Shown here: one piece after another, positions 17,228 through 27,793 of the stretch
Position numbering within the stretch: the first letter of the stretch is position 1
Layout of the letters: each line of letters opens with the position of its first letter
DNA from: Mycobacterium sp. IS-836
Lineage (GTDB): Bacteria > Actinomycetota > Actinomycetes > Mycobacteriales > Mycobacteriaceae
Assembly: GCF_001954275.1 (NCBI RefSeq)
Contig: NZ_MBEU01000014.1
Location: 1-64,000, forward strand
Direction: 5' to 3'
DNA length: 64,000 nt
The notes under the pieces: generated by a model
The model's database searches: none
Seen by the model: the letters and a program-made list of their open reading frames with translations, nothing else
What the model was told of the DNA's origin: nothing
Program-made: the position numbers and the translations under genes

Positions 17228-18489
17228 TGCGCGCCCGCATCGCCCAGCAAACCGAACCACTTGGCGGCCACCTCGACGTCCTTGTCGCCGCGACCCGACA
17301 GGTTCACCACGATGATCGCGCCCCGCCCCAGCTCCTTGCCCAGCTTGACCGCACCGGCGACCGCGTGCGCGGATTCGATGGCCGGGATGATGCCCTCGGT
17401 ATGGCACAGCAGCCGAAAGGCGTCCATCGCTTCGGAATCGGTGATGGGCTGGTATTCGGCGCGTCCGGTTTCCCTGAGCCACGCGTGTTCAGGACCCACC
17501 CCCGGATAATCCAGACCCGCTGAGATCGAATGGGATTCGATGGTCTGGCCGTCCTCGTCTTGCAGCAGGTAGGAAAACGATCCCTGAAACGCGCCCGGGG
17601 ACCCCCCGGTGAATGTCGCTGCGTGCCTGCCGGTCTCGACGCCGTCGCCCGCCGCCTCATAGCCGACCAGGCGCACGCCGGGATCGTCGAGAAACGCGTG
17701 GAAGATACCGATAGCGTTCGATCCTCCACCGACGCAGGCCACGACCGCGTCGGGCAATCGGCCGGCCTGAGCCTGGATCTGCGCGCGAGTCTCCAACCCG
17801 ATGACTCGCTGAAAATCACGAACCATGGTCGGGAAGGGATGCGGGCCTGCGGCGGTGCCGAAGCAGTAGTAGGTGTTGTCGGCGTTGGTAACCCAATCAC
17901 GGAACGCCTCGTTGATGGCGTCCTTGAGGGTTTGGGAACCGGTGTCGACCGAGACCACCTCTGCCCCCAGCATTCGCATCCGCGCGACGTTGAGCGCCTG
18001 ACGTGCCGTGTCGATGGCGCCCATGTAGACCACACAATCAAGGCCGAGCAAGGCGCACGCGGTGGCGGTGGCCACGCCGTGCTGACCGGCGCCGGTCTCG
18101 GCGATCACCCGGGTCTTGCCCATTCGCTTGGCCAGCAGGGCTTGACCGAGCACGTTGTTGATCTTGTGAGAACCGGTGTGGTTCAGGTCTTCTCGCTTGA
18201 GGAAGACGCGCGCCGAACCCGCGTGCTCGCTAAACCGGGTAGCCTCATACAGGGGTGACGGCCGCCCGGCATAGTTCGCCTGCAGCTCGTCGAGGGTGTC
18301 CAGGAAGTCCGGGTTGACGCGTTCCTTTTCGTAGGCGGCGGTGACCTCTTCGATGACCGCCATCAGCGCCTCGGCAACGTACCGGCCGCCGTACACGCCG
18401 AAATGACCACCCGAATCGGGGTCGTGGCGGGTGGGTTCTGCGATGGCCGCGCTCGGAAGCGGAAGCTCCGGGCGGGTTAGATCTGCCAT
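17224..18489 (-). CDS. trpB: Tryptophan synthase beta chain
   Basis: The PLP enzyme joins indole, channelled from TrpA, with serine to give tryptophan. The PLP lysine is in [12 protein letters not shown], the phosphate loop is VGGGSNAIG, and the C-terminal NLSGRGDKD is typical. Three start codons follow each other (TTG 18495, GTG 18492, ATG 18489); ATG 18489 is used, giving 421 residues. It lies 58 nt downstream of trpC. Confidence 0.97.
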   Translation of the reverse strand: MADLTRPELPLPSAAIAEPTRHDPDSGGHFGVYGGRYVAEALMAVIEEVTAAYEKERVNPDFLDTLDELQANYAGRPSPLYEATRFSEHAGSARVFLKREDLNHTGSHKINNVLGQALLAKRMGKTRVIAETGAGQHGVATATACALLGLDCVVYMGAIDTARQALNVARMRMLGAEVVSVDTGSQTLKDAINEAFRDWVTNADNTYYCFGTAAGPHPFPTMVRDFQRVIGLETRAQIQAQAGRLPDAVVACVGGGSNAIGIFHAFLDDPGVRLVGYEAAGDGVETGRHAATFTGGSPGAFQGSFSYLLQDEDGQTIESHSISAGLDYPGVGPEHAWLRETGRAEYQPITDSEAMDAFRLLCHTEGIIPAIESAHAVAGAVKLGKELGRGAIIVVNLSGRGDKDVEVAAKWFGLLGDAGAQ

Positions 18490-18547
18490 CACCAATACTC
18501 AACGCGGGGGCGGCTCATCGGGTTCAACGTTTCGTGCTCGTCAACGC

Positions 18548-19366
18548 CTAGCGAGCCGGTTTCGGACAGGACGGATGGGTTCCCGCGGTGACCAAGTCGG
18601 CAACCGCGGCGCGCGGGTCGCCGCTTTTGACCAGACCCTCACCGACCAAGACCGCGTCGGCGCCCGCACCGGCATACGCCAAAAGATCTCCGGTACCACG
18701 CACACCCGACTCGGCGATCCGGATCACGTTGCTGGGCAACCCCGGAGCGATCCGCGCGAAGCAATCCCGGTCCACCTCCAGCGTCGCGAGATCGCGCGCA
18801 TTGACGCCGATCACGTTGGCGCCTGCCTTCAATGCCCGGTCGGCTTCTTGTTCGGTGTGCACTTCGACGAGCGCTGTCATGCCAAGGGATTCGGTGCGGT
18901 CCAACATCGACACCAATGCGGACTGATCCAACGCGGCGACGATGAGCAACAACATGTCGGCGCCGTGCGCCCGCGCCTCATGGATCTGATATGGCTGCAC
19001 CACAAAGTCTTTGCGCAATATCGGGATTGAAACCGCGGCCCGCACCGCGTCGAGGTCGTCGAGCGAGCCGTTGAAACGCCGTTCCTCGGTCAGCACGCTG
19101 ATGATCCGGGCGCCGCCATCTTCGTAGGCACGGGCCAGTTTTGCCGGATCGGCAATGGTCGCCAGTGAACCCGCCGACGGACTGGCCCGCTTGACCTCGG
19201 CGATGACACCGATGCCGGGCTCGCGCAGCGCGGCCATCACGTCGAGCGGTGGCGGCGCGGCCGCGGCGGCCGCTTTGATTTCGGACAGGCTGATAAGCGC
19301 TTCGCGCGCGGCAACGTCGGCCCGGACTCCTTCGAGGATGGAGTCAAGCACTGTTGCCGGACTCAT
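18548..19366 (-). CDS. trpC: Indole-3-glycerol phosphate synthase
   Basis: The 272-residue TIM-barrel enzyme closes the ring of CdRP to indole-3-glycerol phosphate. Landmarks are [12 protein letters not shown] with the first active-site lysine, LRKDFVV with the catalytic lysine, GVNARDL, and IAESGV. ATG 19366 begins [11 protein letters not shown], the conserved mycobacterial start. There is no trpF nearby; PriA at 28599 is expected to make its substrate. Confidence 0.97.
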   Translation of the reverse strand: MSPATVLDSILEGVRADVAAREALISLSEIKAAAAAAPPPLDVMAALREPGIGVIAEVKRASPSAGSLATIADPAKLARAYEDGGARIISVLTEERRFNGSLDDLDAVRAAVSIPILRKDFVVQPYQIHEARAHGADMLLLIVAALDQSALVSMLDRTESLGMTALVEVHTEQEADRALKAGANVIGVNARDLATLEVDRDCFARIAPGLPSNVIRIAESGVRGTGDLLAYAGAGADAVLVGEGLVKSGDPRAAVADLVTAGTHPSCPKPAR

Positions 19367-19456
19367 ACCTGTCGTTTCCCTTCCCACGGTCACGCACGGT
19401 CTACAGCCGATTTCGACGACGTCAATGAAGGGTAGCGACCGTCGGCTTGCGGTCCG

Positions 19457-20125
19457 TCACCGACCCTCGGTGTCGGACTCGCGGGGCCGATCGGTCGGGT
19501 CGCGTCCCTCGTCGAGCGCGTCCCAGATCATCCGCTCCGACATCTCCGGCGTCTCCGGCTCCTCCAGCATCGCCGAGTCAGCGTCTCCGCGGAGCGCATT
19601 TGAGCGACGTGTCGCGGGCGATGCATATTTTGTTGCGCCCAAGCGGTCCGAACCCAACACCGAAGCCGAGCGCATCAGCAAAACCGCGGCGACCAGAGTG
19701 CACACCGCGGCCAGCACCGCGATCCCCGCCCCCCAGTAGCGCCGTTCGCTTCCCACCAGCGACACCAGCGAGACGTGCGCCAGATCGGCTCCGCGCACCG
19801 CCACGTCGGGGAGCACCCACAGGCTCACGCCCAGATATGCGACCGCCAGGCTCGCGGCCGCCAGCAGACCCGCCAGCAGCCGCAGCGGCCAGCCGCGCAC
19901 CGCCAGCGCCGCGACGGCCGTCGCCAGCATGAGCAGCGCCAACGGCAGCAGGGCGGTCGACCACGACGCGCCGGGCAGGCTCACCTCCTTCGGCTGGCCA
20001 AGCCCGTCGAACGACCGGATCACCACCCACGGCAGCCGCGACGCCACCCACAGCGCCACGGCCGCGATGACCAGCAGCAACTGGGCTACGCGAATCGTCA
20101 GCCGGGCCCGCCGGGCATCAGCCAT
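19457..20125 (-). CDS. Trp operon-associated membrane protein
   Basis: The 222-residue protein has four hydrophobic helices (about 10-28, 57-76, 82-103, 134-152) and a hydrophilic, acidic C-terminal tail. It belongs to the Trp_oprn_chp family, found next to trp genes in actinobacteria, and corresponds to Rv1610. Its role is unknown; a link to tryptophan or indole handling is inferred only from position. ATG 20125 overlaps the trpE stop by 8 nt, so it is cotranslated with trpE. Confidence 0.85.
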   Translation of the reverse strand: MADARRARLTIRVAQLLLVIAAVALWVASRLPWVVIRSFDGLGQPKEVSLPGASWSTALLPLALLMLATAVAALAVRGWPLRLLAGLLAAASLAVAYLGVSLWVLPDVAVRGADLAHVSLVSLVGSERRYWGAGIAVLAAVCTLVAAVLLMRSASVLGSDRLGATKYASPATRRSNALRGDADSAMLEEPETPEMSERMIWDALDEGRDPTDRPRESDTEGR

Positions 20126-21668
20126 TGCGGCCCGCCTCCGGCGCGGTCAGCGTCTCGGCGGCGGCGATCGCATTGAGCACCGCGCGCGCCTTGTTGGTCG
20201 CCTCCGTGTGCTCGTAGGGCCCGTTGGAGTCGGCCACTACCCCACCGCCCGCCTGGACATACGCGGTGCCGTCGCGCATCAACGCGGTGCGGATGGCGAT
20301 CGCGAAGTCGGCATTGCCGGCGAAGTCGAGGTAGCCGACCACGCCGCCGTAGAGGCCGCGGCGGGTCTTCTCCACCTCTTCGATCAGCTCCATGGCCCGC
20401 ACTTTCGGCGCGCCCGACAGCGTGCCGGCCGGGAAGCAGGCCGTCACCGCGTCCAGGGCGGTGTGGCCGTCGCCCAGCATCCCGGTCACGGTCGACACCA
20501 GGTGCATGACGTGGCTATAGCGTTCGATGTGGCTGTAGTCCTCGACCCGAACGGTGCCCGGCGTGCAGACCCGGCCGAGGTCGTTGCGGCCGAGGTCGAC
20601 CAGCATCAGATGCTCGGCGCGTTCCTTGTCGTCGGCCAGCAGTTCCTTTTCCAGCAGCTGGTCCTCTTCGTCGTTCTGGCCGCGCCACCGGGTCCCGGCG
20701 ATCGGGTGCGTTGTCGCCCTGCCCTCGGTGACGGTGACCAGCGCCTCCGGACTAGACCCGACGATCGAAAAGTCAGTCGCCCCTTCGCTATTCGGTACGT
20801 GCAGCAGATACATATACGGGCTGGGGTTGGTTGCGCGCAGCATGCGGTAGACGTCGATCGGGTCGACATCGGTGTCCATCTCGAAGCGCTGCGAGGGCAC
20901 CACCTGGAACGCTTCGCCGGCCGCGATCTGCTCGACGAGGTAGTCGACGATCTTGCCGTATTCCTCGACGGTGCGCTGGGCCCGGTGGCGCGGCTCCGGC
21001 CGGCTGAAGGTGGCGACCGTCGACGGCAACGGCTGCCCCAGCGCCGCGGTCATCACATCCAGCCGCGCGACGGCATCGTCGTAGGCCTCGTCGACGCGCT
21101 CGTCGGTGCCGTTCCAGTTCACGGCGTTGGCGATCAGCGTGATGGTGCCCTCGTGGTGATCGACCGCCGCCAGGTCGGTGGCCAGCAGCAGGAGCATGTC
21201 CGGGAGTTTGAGGTCGTCGACGGCCAGCTCGGGCAGCCGTTCCAGGCGCCGCACCAGGTCATAGGCGAAAAAGCCGACCATGCCGCCGGACAGCGGCGGC
21301 AGCCCCGGCTTGATTTCGTGGGGGGAGGCCGTGGCCAGCAGCTCGAGGGTGGCCTGCAGGGCGTGCAGCGGGTCACCCCCGGTGGGTGCGTCCTGCGGGA
21401 CCGTGCCCAGCCATACGGCCTCGCCGTCGCGCACGGTCAGCGCCGACGGCGATCCGGCGCCGATGAACGACCACCGCGACCAGGACCGGCCGTTCTCGGC
21501 GGATTCCAGCAGGAAGGTGCCGGGGCGATCGGCGGCGAGTTTGCGGTAGGCCGACAGCGGTGTCTCGGCGTCGGCCAGGACCTTGCGGGTCACGGGAACC
21601 ACACGGTGCGCGGCCGCGAGCTGGCGAAAGTCCTCTCGGGAGGTGGCGTCGGCGAGGTGGGCGTGCAC
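20118..21668 (-). CDS. trpE: Anthranilate synthase component I
   Basis: The 516-residue enzyme makes anthranilate from chorismate with ammonia supplied by TrpG, which is not in this window. The feedback site is LLES near residue 50, and the chorismate-binding C-terminal half shows [35 protein letters not shown] and the [15 protein letters not shown] signature. GTG 21668 is the start used, with GAGG about 8 nt upstream; the frame extending to 22196 overlaps bcpB antisense and is rejected. It is the first gene of the trp cluster and is divergent from bcp. Confidence 0.96.
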   Translation of the reverse strand: MHAHLADATSREDFRQLAAAHRVVPVTRKVLADAETPLSAYRKLAADRPGTFLLESAENGRSWSRWSFIGAGSPSALTVRDGEAVWLGTVPQDAPTGGDPLHALQATLELLATASPHEIKPGLPPLSGGMVGFFAYDLVRRLERLPELAVDDLKLPDMLLLLATDLAAVDHHEGTITLIANAVNWNGTDERVDEAYDDAVARLDVMTAALGQPLPSTVATFSRPEPRHRAQRTVEEYGKIVDYLVEQIAAGEAFQVVPSQRFEMDTDVDPIDVYRMLRATNPSPYMYLLHVPNSEGATDFSIVGSSPEALVTVTEGRATTHPIAGTRWRGQNDEEDQLLEKELLADDKERAEHLMLVDLGRNDLGRVCTPGTVRVEDYSHIERYSHVMHLVSTVTGMLGDGHTALDAVTACFPAGTLSGAPKVRAMELIEEVEKTRRGLYGGVVGYLDFAGNADFAIAIRTALMRDGTAYVQAGGGVVADSNGPYEHTEATNKARAVLNAIAAAETLTAPEAGRNG

Positions 21669-21764
21669 TGAACCATCCTCGCAGATACGCGGCTGAGCTC
21701 GGGGCCGCCCGACGACGATGCAGGCCGCGTAAGCCGCGTGAGGAGAAGTCGGGCAACTCGGGCG

Positions 21765-21770
21765 TAGCCT
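21765..21770 (+). promoter_or_regulatory. Candidate -10 (TAGCCT) of leaderless bcp
   Basis: TAGCCT is followed by GACGCC and then ATG 21777. The same hexamer and spacing occurs before the AraC-type gene at 34132. Confidence 0.5.
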
Positions 21771-21776
21771 GACGCC

Positions 21777-22241
21777 ATGAAAACTGGTGACACCGTGGCG
21801 GACTTCGAACTTCCCGATCAGACGGGCACGCCACGCAAGCTCAGCGCGCTGCTCTCCGATGGACCCGTGGTCCTGTTCTTTTACCCGGCGGCGATGACGC
21901 CCGGCTGCACCAAGGAGGCGTGTCACTTCCGCGACCTGGCGGCGGAGTTCGCCGCGGTGGGCGCCAACCGCGTCGGCATCAGCGTCGATCCCGTGCAGAA
22001 ACAGGCCAAGTTCGCCGACTCGCAGAACTTCGACTACCCGCTGCTCTCGGACACCGAGGGCACCGTCGCCAGGCAATTCGGAGTCAAGCGCGGTCTGCTG
22101 GGCAAGTTGATCCCGGTCAAGCGAACGACCTTTGTCATCGACACCGATCGCACACTGCTCGACGTGATCTCCAGCGAATTGAGCATGGAAACCCACGCCG
22201 ACAAGGCGCTGGAGACGTTGCGGGCCCGGTCGTCGGCGTAA
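21777..22241 (+). CDS. bcp: Thioredoxin-dependent peroxiredoxin, BCP/PrxQ type
   Basis: The 154-residue cytosolic peroxidase reduces hydrogen peroxide and organic hydroperoxides. The peroxidatic cysteine is C44 in [10 protein letters not shown], with the resolving cysteine C49 five residues later, the PrxQ alpha-2 arrangement. RTTFVIDTD and the C-terminal ALETL helix are typical. It equals BcpB (Rv1608c) in length. It is divergent from trpE and convergent with chaA. Confidence 0.95.
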   Translation: MKTGDTVADFELPDQTGTPRKLSALLSDGPVVLFFYPAAMTPGCTKEACHFRDLAAEFAAVGANRVGISVDPVQKQAKFADSQNFDYPLLSDTEGTVARQFGVKRGLLGKLIPVKRTTFVIDTDRTLLDVISSELSMETHADKALETLRARSSA

Positions 22242-22270
22242 CTCCGCGAGATTGCCTGCGCCCCTTGGTT

Positions 22271-23365
22271 TTACGGGATGATCGCTAGAAACAGGTAAGC
22301 CGCGAACAGCACCAGATGCACCTCGCCCTGCAACCGAGTAGCTCGCCCGGGCACCACGGTCAGCATGCTGATCACCACGGTCAGTGCGAGCATCACCAGT
22401 TGGGTCGGAGCGAGGCCGAGCACCAGCGGTCCTTTCAGCCAGATCGACGCCAGCGCGATCACCGGGATGGTGAGCCCGATGCTGGCCATCGCCGAGCCGT
22501 AGGCCAGGTTGAGGCTGGTCTGAATACGGCCCCGCCGCGCCGCACGCACCGCCGCGAGTGTCTCGGGCAACAGCACCAGCAGCGCGATCACCACCCCGAC
22601 GAACGTCTGGGGGAATCCCGCGGCCGTCACCAGACGCTCAACAGCCGGCGATTCCTGTTCGGCCAGGCCCACCACCGCCACCAGGGCGACGAGCAGCAGC
22701 AGGAGGCTGACCAGGGCCGACCGGGCGCTCGGTGGGTCGGCGTGGCTCTCGTCCTCCTCGAACAGCCGCTGCTGGCCCTTCTGCGCGACCGGCAGGAAAA
22801 AGTCGCGATGCCGGACGGTCTGGGTGAACACGAACAGCAGGTACACCAGCAGCGAGGCGACCGCGGCGAAGATGAGCTGGCCGGGCGAGAACTCCTTGCC
22901 CGGGTGGCTGATGGTGAACGCGGGCATCGCCAGGCTCAGCGTCGCCAGGGTGGTGACCGTGGCCAGCGCGGCTCCGCTGCCCTCGGCGTTGAACAACGTC
23001 ACGCCGTACCGACGGGATCCCCACAACAACGACAACCCCGCGATGCCGTTGGTGGTGATCATGAACGCGGCGAACGCCGTATCGCGGGCCAGCGTGGCCG
23101 CGTCGTTACCGCCCGACGCCATCAGCTCGACGATGAGGGCCACCTCGATGACCGTCACCGCGCCCGCGAGCACCAAGGACCCGAACGGCTCGCCAACCCG
23201 AGCGGCGACGACCTCCGCGTGCTGGACCGCGGCCAGCACCGCACCGATCAACAGCACGGCCTGCAGCGCAATCAATATCGGCCCGAGGTGCTCGCCCCAC
23301 GTTGCCGTCAACACGACGACGGCGACCACGGGCACTACCACCGTCCAGGACACGCGTTTCAACAT
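22271..23365 (-). CDS. chaA: Calcium/proton antiporter of the CaCA family (ChaA type)
   Basis: The 364-residue protein has about eleven membrane helices. The two alpha repeats that bind cation are [14 protein letters not shown] and [14 protein letters not shown], each with an acidic residue in the membrane, and the N-terminal repeat continues into [22 protein letters not shown] Glu/Asp-rich loop ([10 protein letters not shown]) lies in the middle. It is expected to export Ca2+ or Na+ in exchange for protons. ATG 23365 is the natural start. It corresponds to Rv1607. Confidence 0.88.
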   Translation of the reverse strand: MLKRVSWTVVVPVVAVVVLTATWGEHLGPILIALQAVLLIGAVLAAVQHAEVVAARVGEPFGSLVLAGAVTVIEVALIVELMASGGNDAATLARDTAFAAFMITTNGIAGLSLLWGSRRYGVTLFNAEGSGAALATVTTLATLSLAMPAFTISHPGKEFSPGQLIFAAVASLLVYLLFVFTQTVRHRDFFLPVAQKGQQRLFEEDESHADPPSARSALVSLLLLLVALVAVVGLAEQESPAVERLVTAAGFPQTFVGVVIALLVLLPETLAAVRAARRGRIQTSLNLAYGSAMASIGLTIPVIALASIWLKGPLVLGLAPTQLVMLALTVVISMLTVVPGRATRLQGEVHLVLFAAYLFLAIIP

Positions 23366-23425
23366 CGCCCGCCATTGTCATCGAAGTCCGCCGCGGGCGC
23401 CCTCCGACACCGCGGGAATGCGACG

Positions 23426-24250
23426 TCAGGCCTTGGTCGCCGTCACAAAGTAGCCGCGCGGGACGCCGGGCACGTCCAGCGGTACGACGGGGTGCTCCCA
23501 CCGATGCCACCTGCTACCGGGCTCGGCCACGTCGGTGACGACCGCCGTCCAGCCGCGGTCCTCGACGAGGGCGGCCGGCGTGTCGGTGCCGAATACCCAC
23601 GGTGCGCCCAGTTGCCGCATGTACTGCAGCGTCGACTCGAGAAACGGCGCCTCCAGTAGCGTCCGGCCGACCACGTCGTACAGCAGCAGCGAAGCCGGGG
23701 CCGACAGCGCGTCGATGCGCGCGAACAGGCTGTCGACGGCCGACGCGTCGATGTATTGCAGCAGTCCCTCGACGAGCCAGGCCGTGCGCGCCGACGGGTC
23801 GAAGCCTTTCGAGCGCAAGGCTTTTGGCCAGTCGTCGGCTAGATCGACGCCGACGGCAACCCGGTGGCAGCTGGGCGCCTCGCCGGCCAGTCGCTCCTCC
23901 TTCGTCGCGATGACGCGCGGCTGGTCCACTTCATAGACGGTGGTGGCCGGGCGCCACGGCAGGCGATATGCGCGGGCGTCCATCCCAGCGGCGAGGATCG
24001 CCACCTGCGAGAGCCCATCGCGCTGCGCGGCAGCGAGCGCCTCGTCGAAGAACCGGGTGCGGATGATGATCTCGGCGGAGGCCTGCCCGGTCGCTGCCAC
24101 GGCGTCGGCGAGCAACTGCCGGCCGTCGTCGCCGGCCAGCCGTTCGGCGAACGGGTCGGTGAAAAGCCGATCGTCGCGTGCGGTTTCCTCGGCGCGCATC
24201 GCCGCCGTGAGCAATCCGGTGGCCGCTACCGCGTGTTTGGTGTGGTCCAT
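23426..24250 (-). CDS. SAM-dependent methyltransferase (leucine carboxyl methyltransferase-like family)
   Basis: The 274-residue protein belongs to the large mycobacterial family of putative SAM methyltransferases. It has DDRLFTDPFAERLAG near the N-terminus, motif I as VAILAAGMDARAYRL, an acidic strand end VYEVDQP, and LVEGLLQYI before the substrate part. The substrate is unknown. It lies 8 nt from the AraC gene in the same direction, so the regulator and enzyme are probably one transcript. This pair is not at this place in M. tuberculosis. Confidence 0.85.
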   Translation of the reverse strand: MDHTKHAVAATGLLTAAMRAEETARDDRLFTDPFAERLAGDDGRQLLADAVAATGQASAEIIIRTRFFDEALAAAQRDGLSQVAILAAGMDARAYRLPWRPATTVYEVDQPRVIATKEERLAGEAPSCHRVAVGVDLADDWPKALRSKGFDPSARTAWLVEGLLQYIDASAVDSLFARIDALSAPASLLLYDVVGRTLLEAPFLESTLQYMRQLGAPWVFGTDTPAALVEDRGWTAVVTDVAEPGSRWHRWEHPVVPLDVPGVPRGYFVTATKA

Positions 24251-24257
24251 GCTCCGA

Positions 24258-25109
24258 TCATCGGCGTGCCGGCGCCGGCCGTCTTGGATATTTGTGCCGC
24301 TCCGTCGGGACGTGGCTGGGCAACACGATCCGCTGGCTTCTGTATTGCGTCGGCGTCATCGCGGTGAACGACCGGAATTCGCGCACGAAATGGGCCTGGT
24401 CGAAGTAGCCGGTGTCGGCCGCGACGCGCGCGCCGCGCTCCGCGCCCGCGTCGAGCCGGCGCAGCGCCGCCTGGAGTCGGCGGACCCGGGCATACGCCTT
24501 GGGTGCCAGTCCTACCTCGGCGCGAAACATCCCGATCAGCCGCTTGGTCGAGAGCCCCGCCAGACGCCGGACCTCCGCCATCTGACGGGAGGGATCGGCT
24601 TCGATCGCCGCCATCGCGACGGCGACACCCGGGTGGCGGCGCACGGTGAACCGCGCGCGTTGCAGTAGAAAATCCTCGAGAATGCCGAAACCGTCGGCCG
24701 GCGACGGGGCCTCGATCAAGCGCTCGTGCAGCTCACGCCCGTCGCGCCCCCAGATTTCATCGAGGCCGACGCGGGCATCTTCCAGGTCACCCTGCGGGAC
24801 GCCGAGAAACGGAAACGCGCCGCCGGGACGGAAATGGATCGCGATAACCGGTTCGTCGGCCGCGATGTCGGTGATGTACGACGCGCTGTGCGGCCCGATG
24901 ATGATGGCGGGTGGAACCGCCAGGCGGGTGCCGTCGGCGGCGTAGAAGTCCAGCCGCTGGCGCCGCCCGACGTCGAAGATCATGGTGGCCGCGCCGCGCG
25001 GCAGAGCTCGGCTTCGGTAGGTGGATCCGCGGTGTCGCCAGTGCCCGAAGAATTCGATGTACGCGGCCAGGGGCGGTTTCGGTCGATACAGCGCGGGCCG
25101 GTCCACCAC
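24258..25109 (-). CDS. AraC family transcriptional regulator
   Basis: The N-terminal about 160 residues form a ligand-type domain of the DUF6597 kind (ALPRGAATMIFDVG, HFRPGGAFPFLG). The C-terminal double helix-turn-helix has AEVRRLAGLSTKRLIGMF and DTGYFDQAHFVREFRSF followed by the usual MTPTQYR. GTG 25109 is preferred over TTG 25115 because GGGGAAGG lies about 7 nt upstream of it. It precedes the methyltransferase gene by 8 nt and is divergent from the kinase; a role in regulating both is a guess. Confidence 0.85.
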   Translation of the reverse strand: MVDRPALYRPKPPLAAYIEFFGHWRHRGSTYRSRALPRGAATMIFDVGRRQRLDFYAADGTRLAVPPAIIIGPHSASYITDIAADEPVIAIHFRPGGAFPFLGVPQGDLEDARVGLDEIWGRDGRELHERLIEAPSPADGFGILEDFLLQRARFTVRRHPGVAVAMAAIEADPSRQMAEVRRLAGLSTKRLIGMFRAEVGLAPKAYARVRRLQAALRRLDAGAERGARVAADTGYFDQAHFVREFRSFTAMTPTQYRSQRIVLPSHVPTERHKYPRRPAPARR

Positions 25110-25146
25110 GGGCAAGTCCTTCCCCGTCGATCATTCGAAACCTCAG

Positions 25147-25152
25147 TAGCAT
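25147..25152 (+). promoter_or_regulatory. Candidate -10 (TAGCAT) of the leaderless kinase gene
   Basis: TAGCAT is followed by GCTCAC and then ATG 25159, the leaderless spacing; there is no SD sequence. Confidence 0.5.
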
Positions 25153-25158
25153 GCTCAC

Positions 25159-26655
25159 ATGCCGCAAAGCGATGGCTTAGCCGAGGGCGAGGTGTTCGCC
25201 GGCTACACGATCGTTCGGCGGCTGGGGGCCGGGGGCATGGGCCAGGTGTACCTGGCGCAGCACCCGCGGCTGCCCCGCCGCGACGCGCTGAAGATCCTGC
25301 CCCGCGAACTGACCGCGAACGACGAATTCCGCCAACGCTTCAATCGCGAGGCCGACCTGGCCGCGAACCTGTACCACGAGCACATCGTCGGCATCCACGA
25401 CCGCGGCGAATACCAAGGCCAACTGTGGATCTCGATGGACTACGTGGAGGGGACGGACGCCGCCGAGCTGCTGCGCACCCAGCACCCATCCGGGATGCCG
25501 AAAACGCAAGTCCTCGAGATCATTTCGGCCGTCGCCGACGCGCTCGACTACGCCCACTCGCGCGGGTTGCTGCATCGCGACGTCAAGCCCTCCAACATCC
25601 TGCTGACCGAGACCGGGCCCCGCCGCCGGATCCTGCTCGCCGATTTCGGCATCGCCCGTGAACTCGGGGAGATCAGCGGCCTGACCGCGACCAACATGCT
25701 GGTGGGGACCACCGCCTACTGCGCGCCGGAGCAATTGCAGGGTGCGGATCTGGACGGCCGGGCCGACCAATACGCGCTGGGCTGCACCGCCTTTAACCTG
25801 CTGACGGGCTCCGCGCCGTTTCATCATTCCAACCCCGCGGTCGTCATCACCCAGCATTTGTCCACCCCGCCGCCACACGTCAGTGAGCGCCGACCCGAAT
25901 TGGCCGACCTCGACGGCGCCCTGGCCAAAGCGCTCGCCAAAAAGCCCGGCGACCGTTACGCGACGTGCGCCGATTTCGCGGCGGCGCTCGGCAGTCAGCT
26001 GAACACCGGCGCCGAGGCGGCGGGCCGCACGGAAGTCATTGCCGCACCGACGGAAGTGATCGCGGCGCCGCGAACACAAGCGCCGCAAGCGGAGCGGGGT
26101 CGGCGGGTGGGCACCTGGGTGGCGGCGCTGGTCGCCGTCGCGGTGGTCGCGATCGCGGTGGTAGTGGGCGTGCAGATGCTGCACGGCAAATCCGGCCAAT
26201 CGGGCCGCGGTGCCACTTCGCGTTCCGTGGGTCCGCCGCCCGTCAGCACCGCCCCCGCGACCGCGGCCATCAAGCTCACCAGCCAACTCACCGACCAATC
26301 GGGCGTGCTCGGCCCGCTCGAGTCGGACGCCGTGCAACGGGCGCTCACCAGGCTCTACGACGGTCGCGGCACCCGGCTGTGGGTGGTCTACGTCAGGAAT
26401 TTCGGCGGCCTCAAGCCAATGCGGTGGGCCGAGGACACCATGCGCGCCAACGGTTTCACCGACGCCGACGCGATTCTCGCCATCGCCACCGACGAAACCG
26501 CCTTCTCGTTCCGGGTGCCCAACGCGGTGCTCACGGGGAAGGCGATCGACGTCGAGGTCATCCGCCGCGACCGGATCTCCCCGGCGGTCTTCCGCCACGA
26601 ATGGGCCCGCGCGGCGATCGCCGCCGCCAACGGGTTGGACGTTGCACCCAGCTAG
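25159..26655 (+). CDS. Transmembrane Ser/Thr protein kinase with extracellular TPM-like domain
   Basis: Residues 15-275 form a Hanks-type kinase: glycine loop GAGGMG (23-28), ATP lysine K45, catalytic HRDVKPSN with D141, DFG (162-164) and APE (189-191). A TEVIAAP duplication lies in the juxtamembrane linker, then one membrane helix (319-340) and a Ser/Pro linker. The outer domain (about 372-480) looks like a TPM domain ([28 protein letters not shown]), the fold of TLP18.3/Psb32 proteins, not the PASTA domain of PknB. The ligand and targets are unknown. It is convergent with hisI and has no counterpart at this locus in M. tuberculosis. Confidence 0.9.
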   Translation: MPQSDGLAEGEVFAGYTIVRRLGAGGMGQVYLAQHPRLPRRDALKILPRELTANDEFRQRFNREADLAANLYHEHIVGIHDRGEYQGQLWISMDYVEGTDAAELLRTQHPSGMPKTQVLEIISAVADALDYAHSRGLLHRDVKPSNILLTETGPRRRILLADFGIARELGEISGLTATNMLVGTTAYCAPEQLQGADLDGRADQYALGCTAFNLLTGSAPFHHSNPAVVITQHLSTPPPHVSERRPELADLDGALAKALAKKPGDRYATCADFAAALGSQLNTGAEAAGRTEVIAAPTEVIAAPRTQAPQAERGRRVGTWVAALVAVAVVAIAVVVGVQMLHGKSGQSGRGATSRSVGPPPVSTAPATAAIKLTSQLTDQSGVLGPLESDAVQRALTRLYDGRGTRLWVVYVRNFGGLKPMRWAEDTMRANGFTDADAILAIATDETAFSFRVPNAVLTGKAIDVEVIRRDRISPAVFRHEWARAAIAAANGLDVAPS

Positions 26656-26662
26656 CGCCCAG

Positions 26663-27010
26663 CTAGCCCTCGGGTGCCAGCAGCACGTCGGCGTCGAAGC
26701 AGCTGTGATCGCCGGTGTGGCAGGCCCCGCCAACCTGGTCGACGGTCAGCAGCACGGCGTCGCCGTCGCAGTCCAGTCGCACCGAGTGAACGTGCTGGGT
26801 GTGGCCGGAGGTCGCGCCCTTGATCCACTGTTCGCCGCGCGATCGCGAAAAATACGTGGCCTCACGGGTTTCCAGGGTGCGGGCCAGCGCCTCGTCGTCC
26901 ATCCAGGCGACCATCAGCACGTCGCCGCTGCCGCGCTCCTGCACGACGGCGGTGAACAATCCCTCGGCGTTGCGCTTCAGCCGCGCCGCGATGGTCGGGT
27001 CGAGCGTCAT
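26663..27010 (-). CDS. hisI: Phosphoribosyl-AMP cyclohydrolase
   Basis: The 115-residue Zn enzyme opens the adenine ring of phosphoribosyl-AMP, the third step of histidine synthesis. It has [28 protein letters not shown], the metal ligand segment LDCDGDAV and the zinc cysteines in [12 protein letters not shown]. It is the cyclohydrolase only; the HisE pyrophosphatase is separate. ATG 27010 overlaps the hisF stop (ATGA). It is the last gene of the his operon. Confidence 0.96.
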   Translation of the reverse strand: MTLDPTIAARLKRNAEGLFTAVVQERGSGDVLMVAWMDDEALARTLETREATYFSRSRGEQWIKGATSGHTQHVHSVRLDCDGDAVLLTVDQVGGACHTGDHSCFDADVLLAPEG

Positions 27011-27792
27011 CGCACGGTGATCCCCTCTGCGACCATGGCGGCCTTCACCTGTCCGATGGTCAGCTCGCGGAAGTGAAACACGCTGGCCGCCAACACCGCA
27101 TCGGCGCCTGCGGCAACCGCGGGCGCGAAGTGTTCGATGGCGCCGGCGCCGCCGCTGGCGATCACCGGCACCGTGACGGCCGCGCGCACGGCGCGCAGCA
27201 TGGGCAGGTCGAATCCGGCTTTGGTGCCATCGGCGTCCATCGAGTTCAGCAGGATCTCCCCCACGCCGAGTTCGGCGCCGCGGGCCGCCCATTCGACGGC
27301 GTCGATCCCGGTGCCGCGGCGACCGCCATGGGTCGTGACCTCCCAGCCCGACGGTGTCGGCGCCGCCCCCGCAGGCACGGTGCGGGCGTCGACCGACAAC
27401 ACGATGCACTGGGACCCGAACTGGCGCGCCATCTCCGCCAGCAGGTCCGGGCGGGCGATGGCGGCGGTGTTGACCGAGACCTTGTCGGCCCCGGCGCGCA
27501 GCAACATGTCGACATCGGCCACGGTGCGCACCCCGCCGCCGACCGTCAGCGGGATGAACACCTGCTCGGCGGTGCGGCGTACCACCTCCAACATCGTCGC
27601 CCGTCCCGACGACGACGCGGTCACGTCCAGGAAGGTCAGCTCGTCGGCGCCTTCGGCGTCGTAGGCCGCCGCGAGCTCCACCGGATCACCCGCGTCGCGG
27701 AGGTTGGCGAAATTGACGCCCTTGACCACCCGCCCGTCATCGACGTCCAGACACGGGATCACGCGCACGGCCAGCCCGGTATCCGCGTACAT
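27007..27792 (-). CDS. hisF: Imidazole glycerol phosphate synthase cyclase subunit
   Basis: The 261-residue TIM barrel, with HisH, forms imidazole glycerol phosphate and AICAR. The catalytic aspartates are in [15 protein letters not shown] and in [15 protein letters not shown]; phosphate loops VGGGVRT and ASGGAG are present. ATG 27792 is 1 nt from the stop of the inositol monophosphatase gene. Confidence 0.97.
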   Translation of the reverse strand: MYADTGLAVRVIPCLDVDDGRVVKGVNFANLRDAGDPVELAAAYDAEGADELTFLDVTASSSGRATMLEVVRRTAEQVFIPLTVGGGVRTVADVDMLLRAGADKVSVNTAAIARPDLLAEMARQFGSQCIVLSVDARTVPAGAAPTPSGWEVTTHGGRRGTGIDAVEWAARGAELGVGEILLNSMDADGTKAGFDLPMLRAVRAAVTVPVIASGGAGAIEHFAPAVAAGADAVLAASVFHFRELTIGQVKAAMVAEGITVR

Positions 27793-27793
27793 G

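Noticed and set aside
19929..21671. 580-codon plus-strand frame over trpE
   Set aside because: Composition (Gln, Arg, His, Gly rich) is that of an antisense shadow in high-GC DNA.
20118..22196. trpE frame extended to 692 codons
   Set aside because: The extension runs antisense through bcp and lacks trpE similarity; GTG 21668 matches the known enzyme start.
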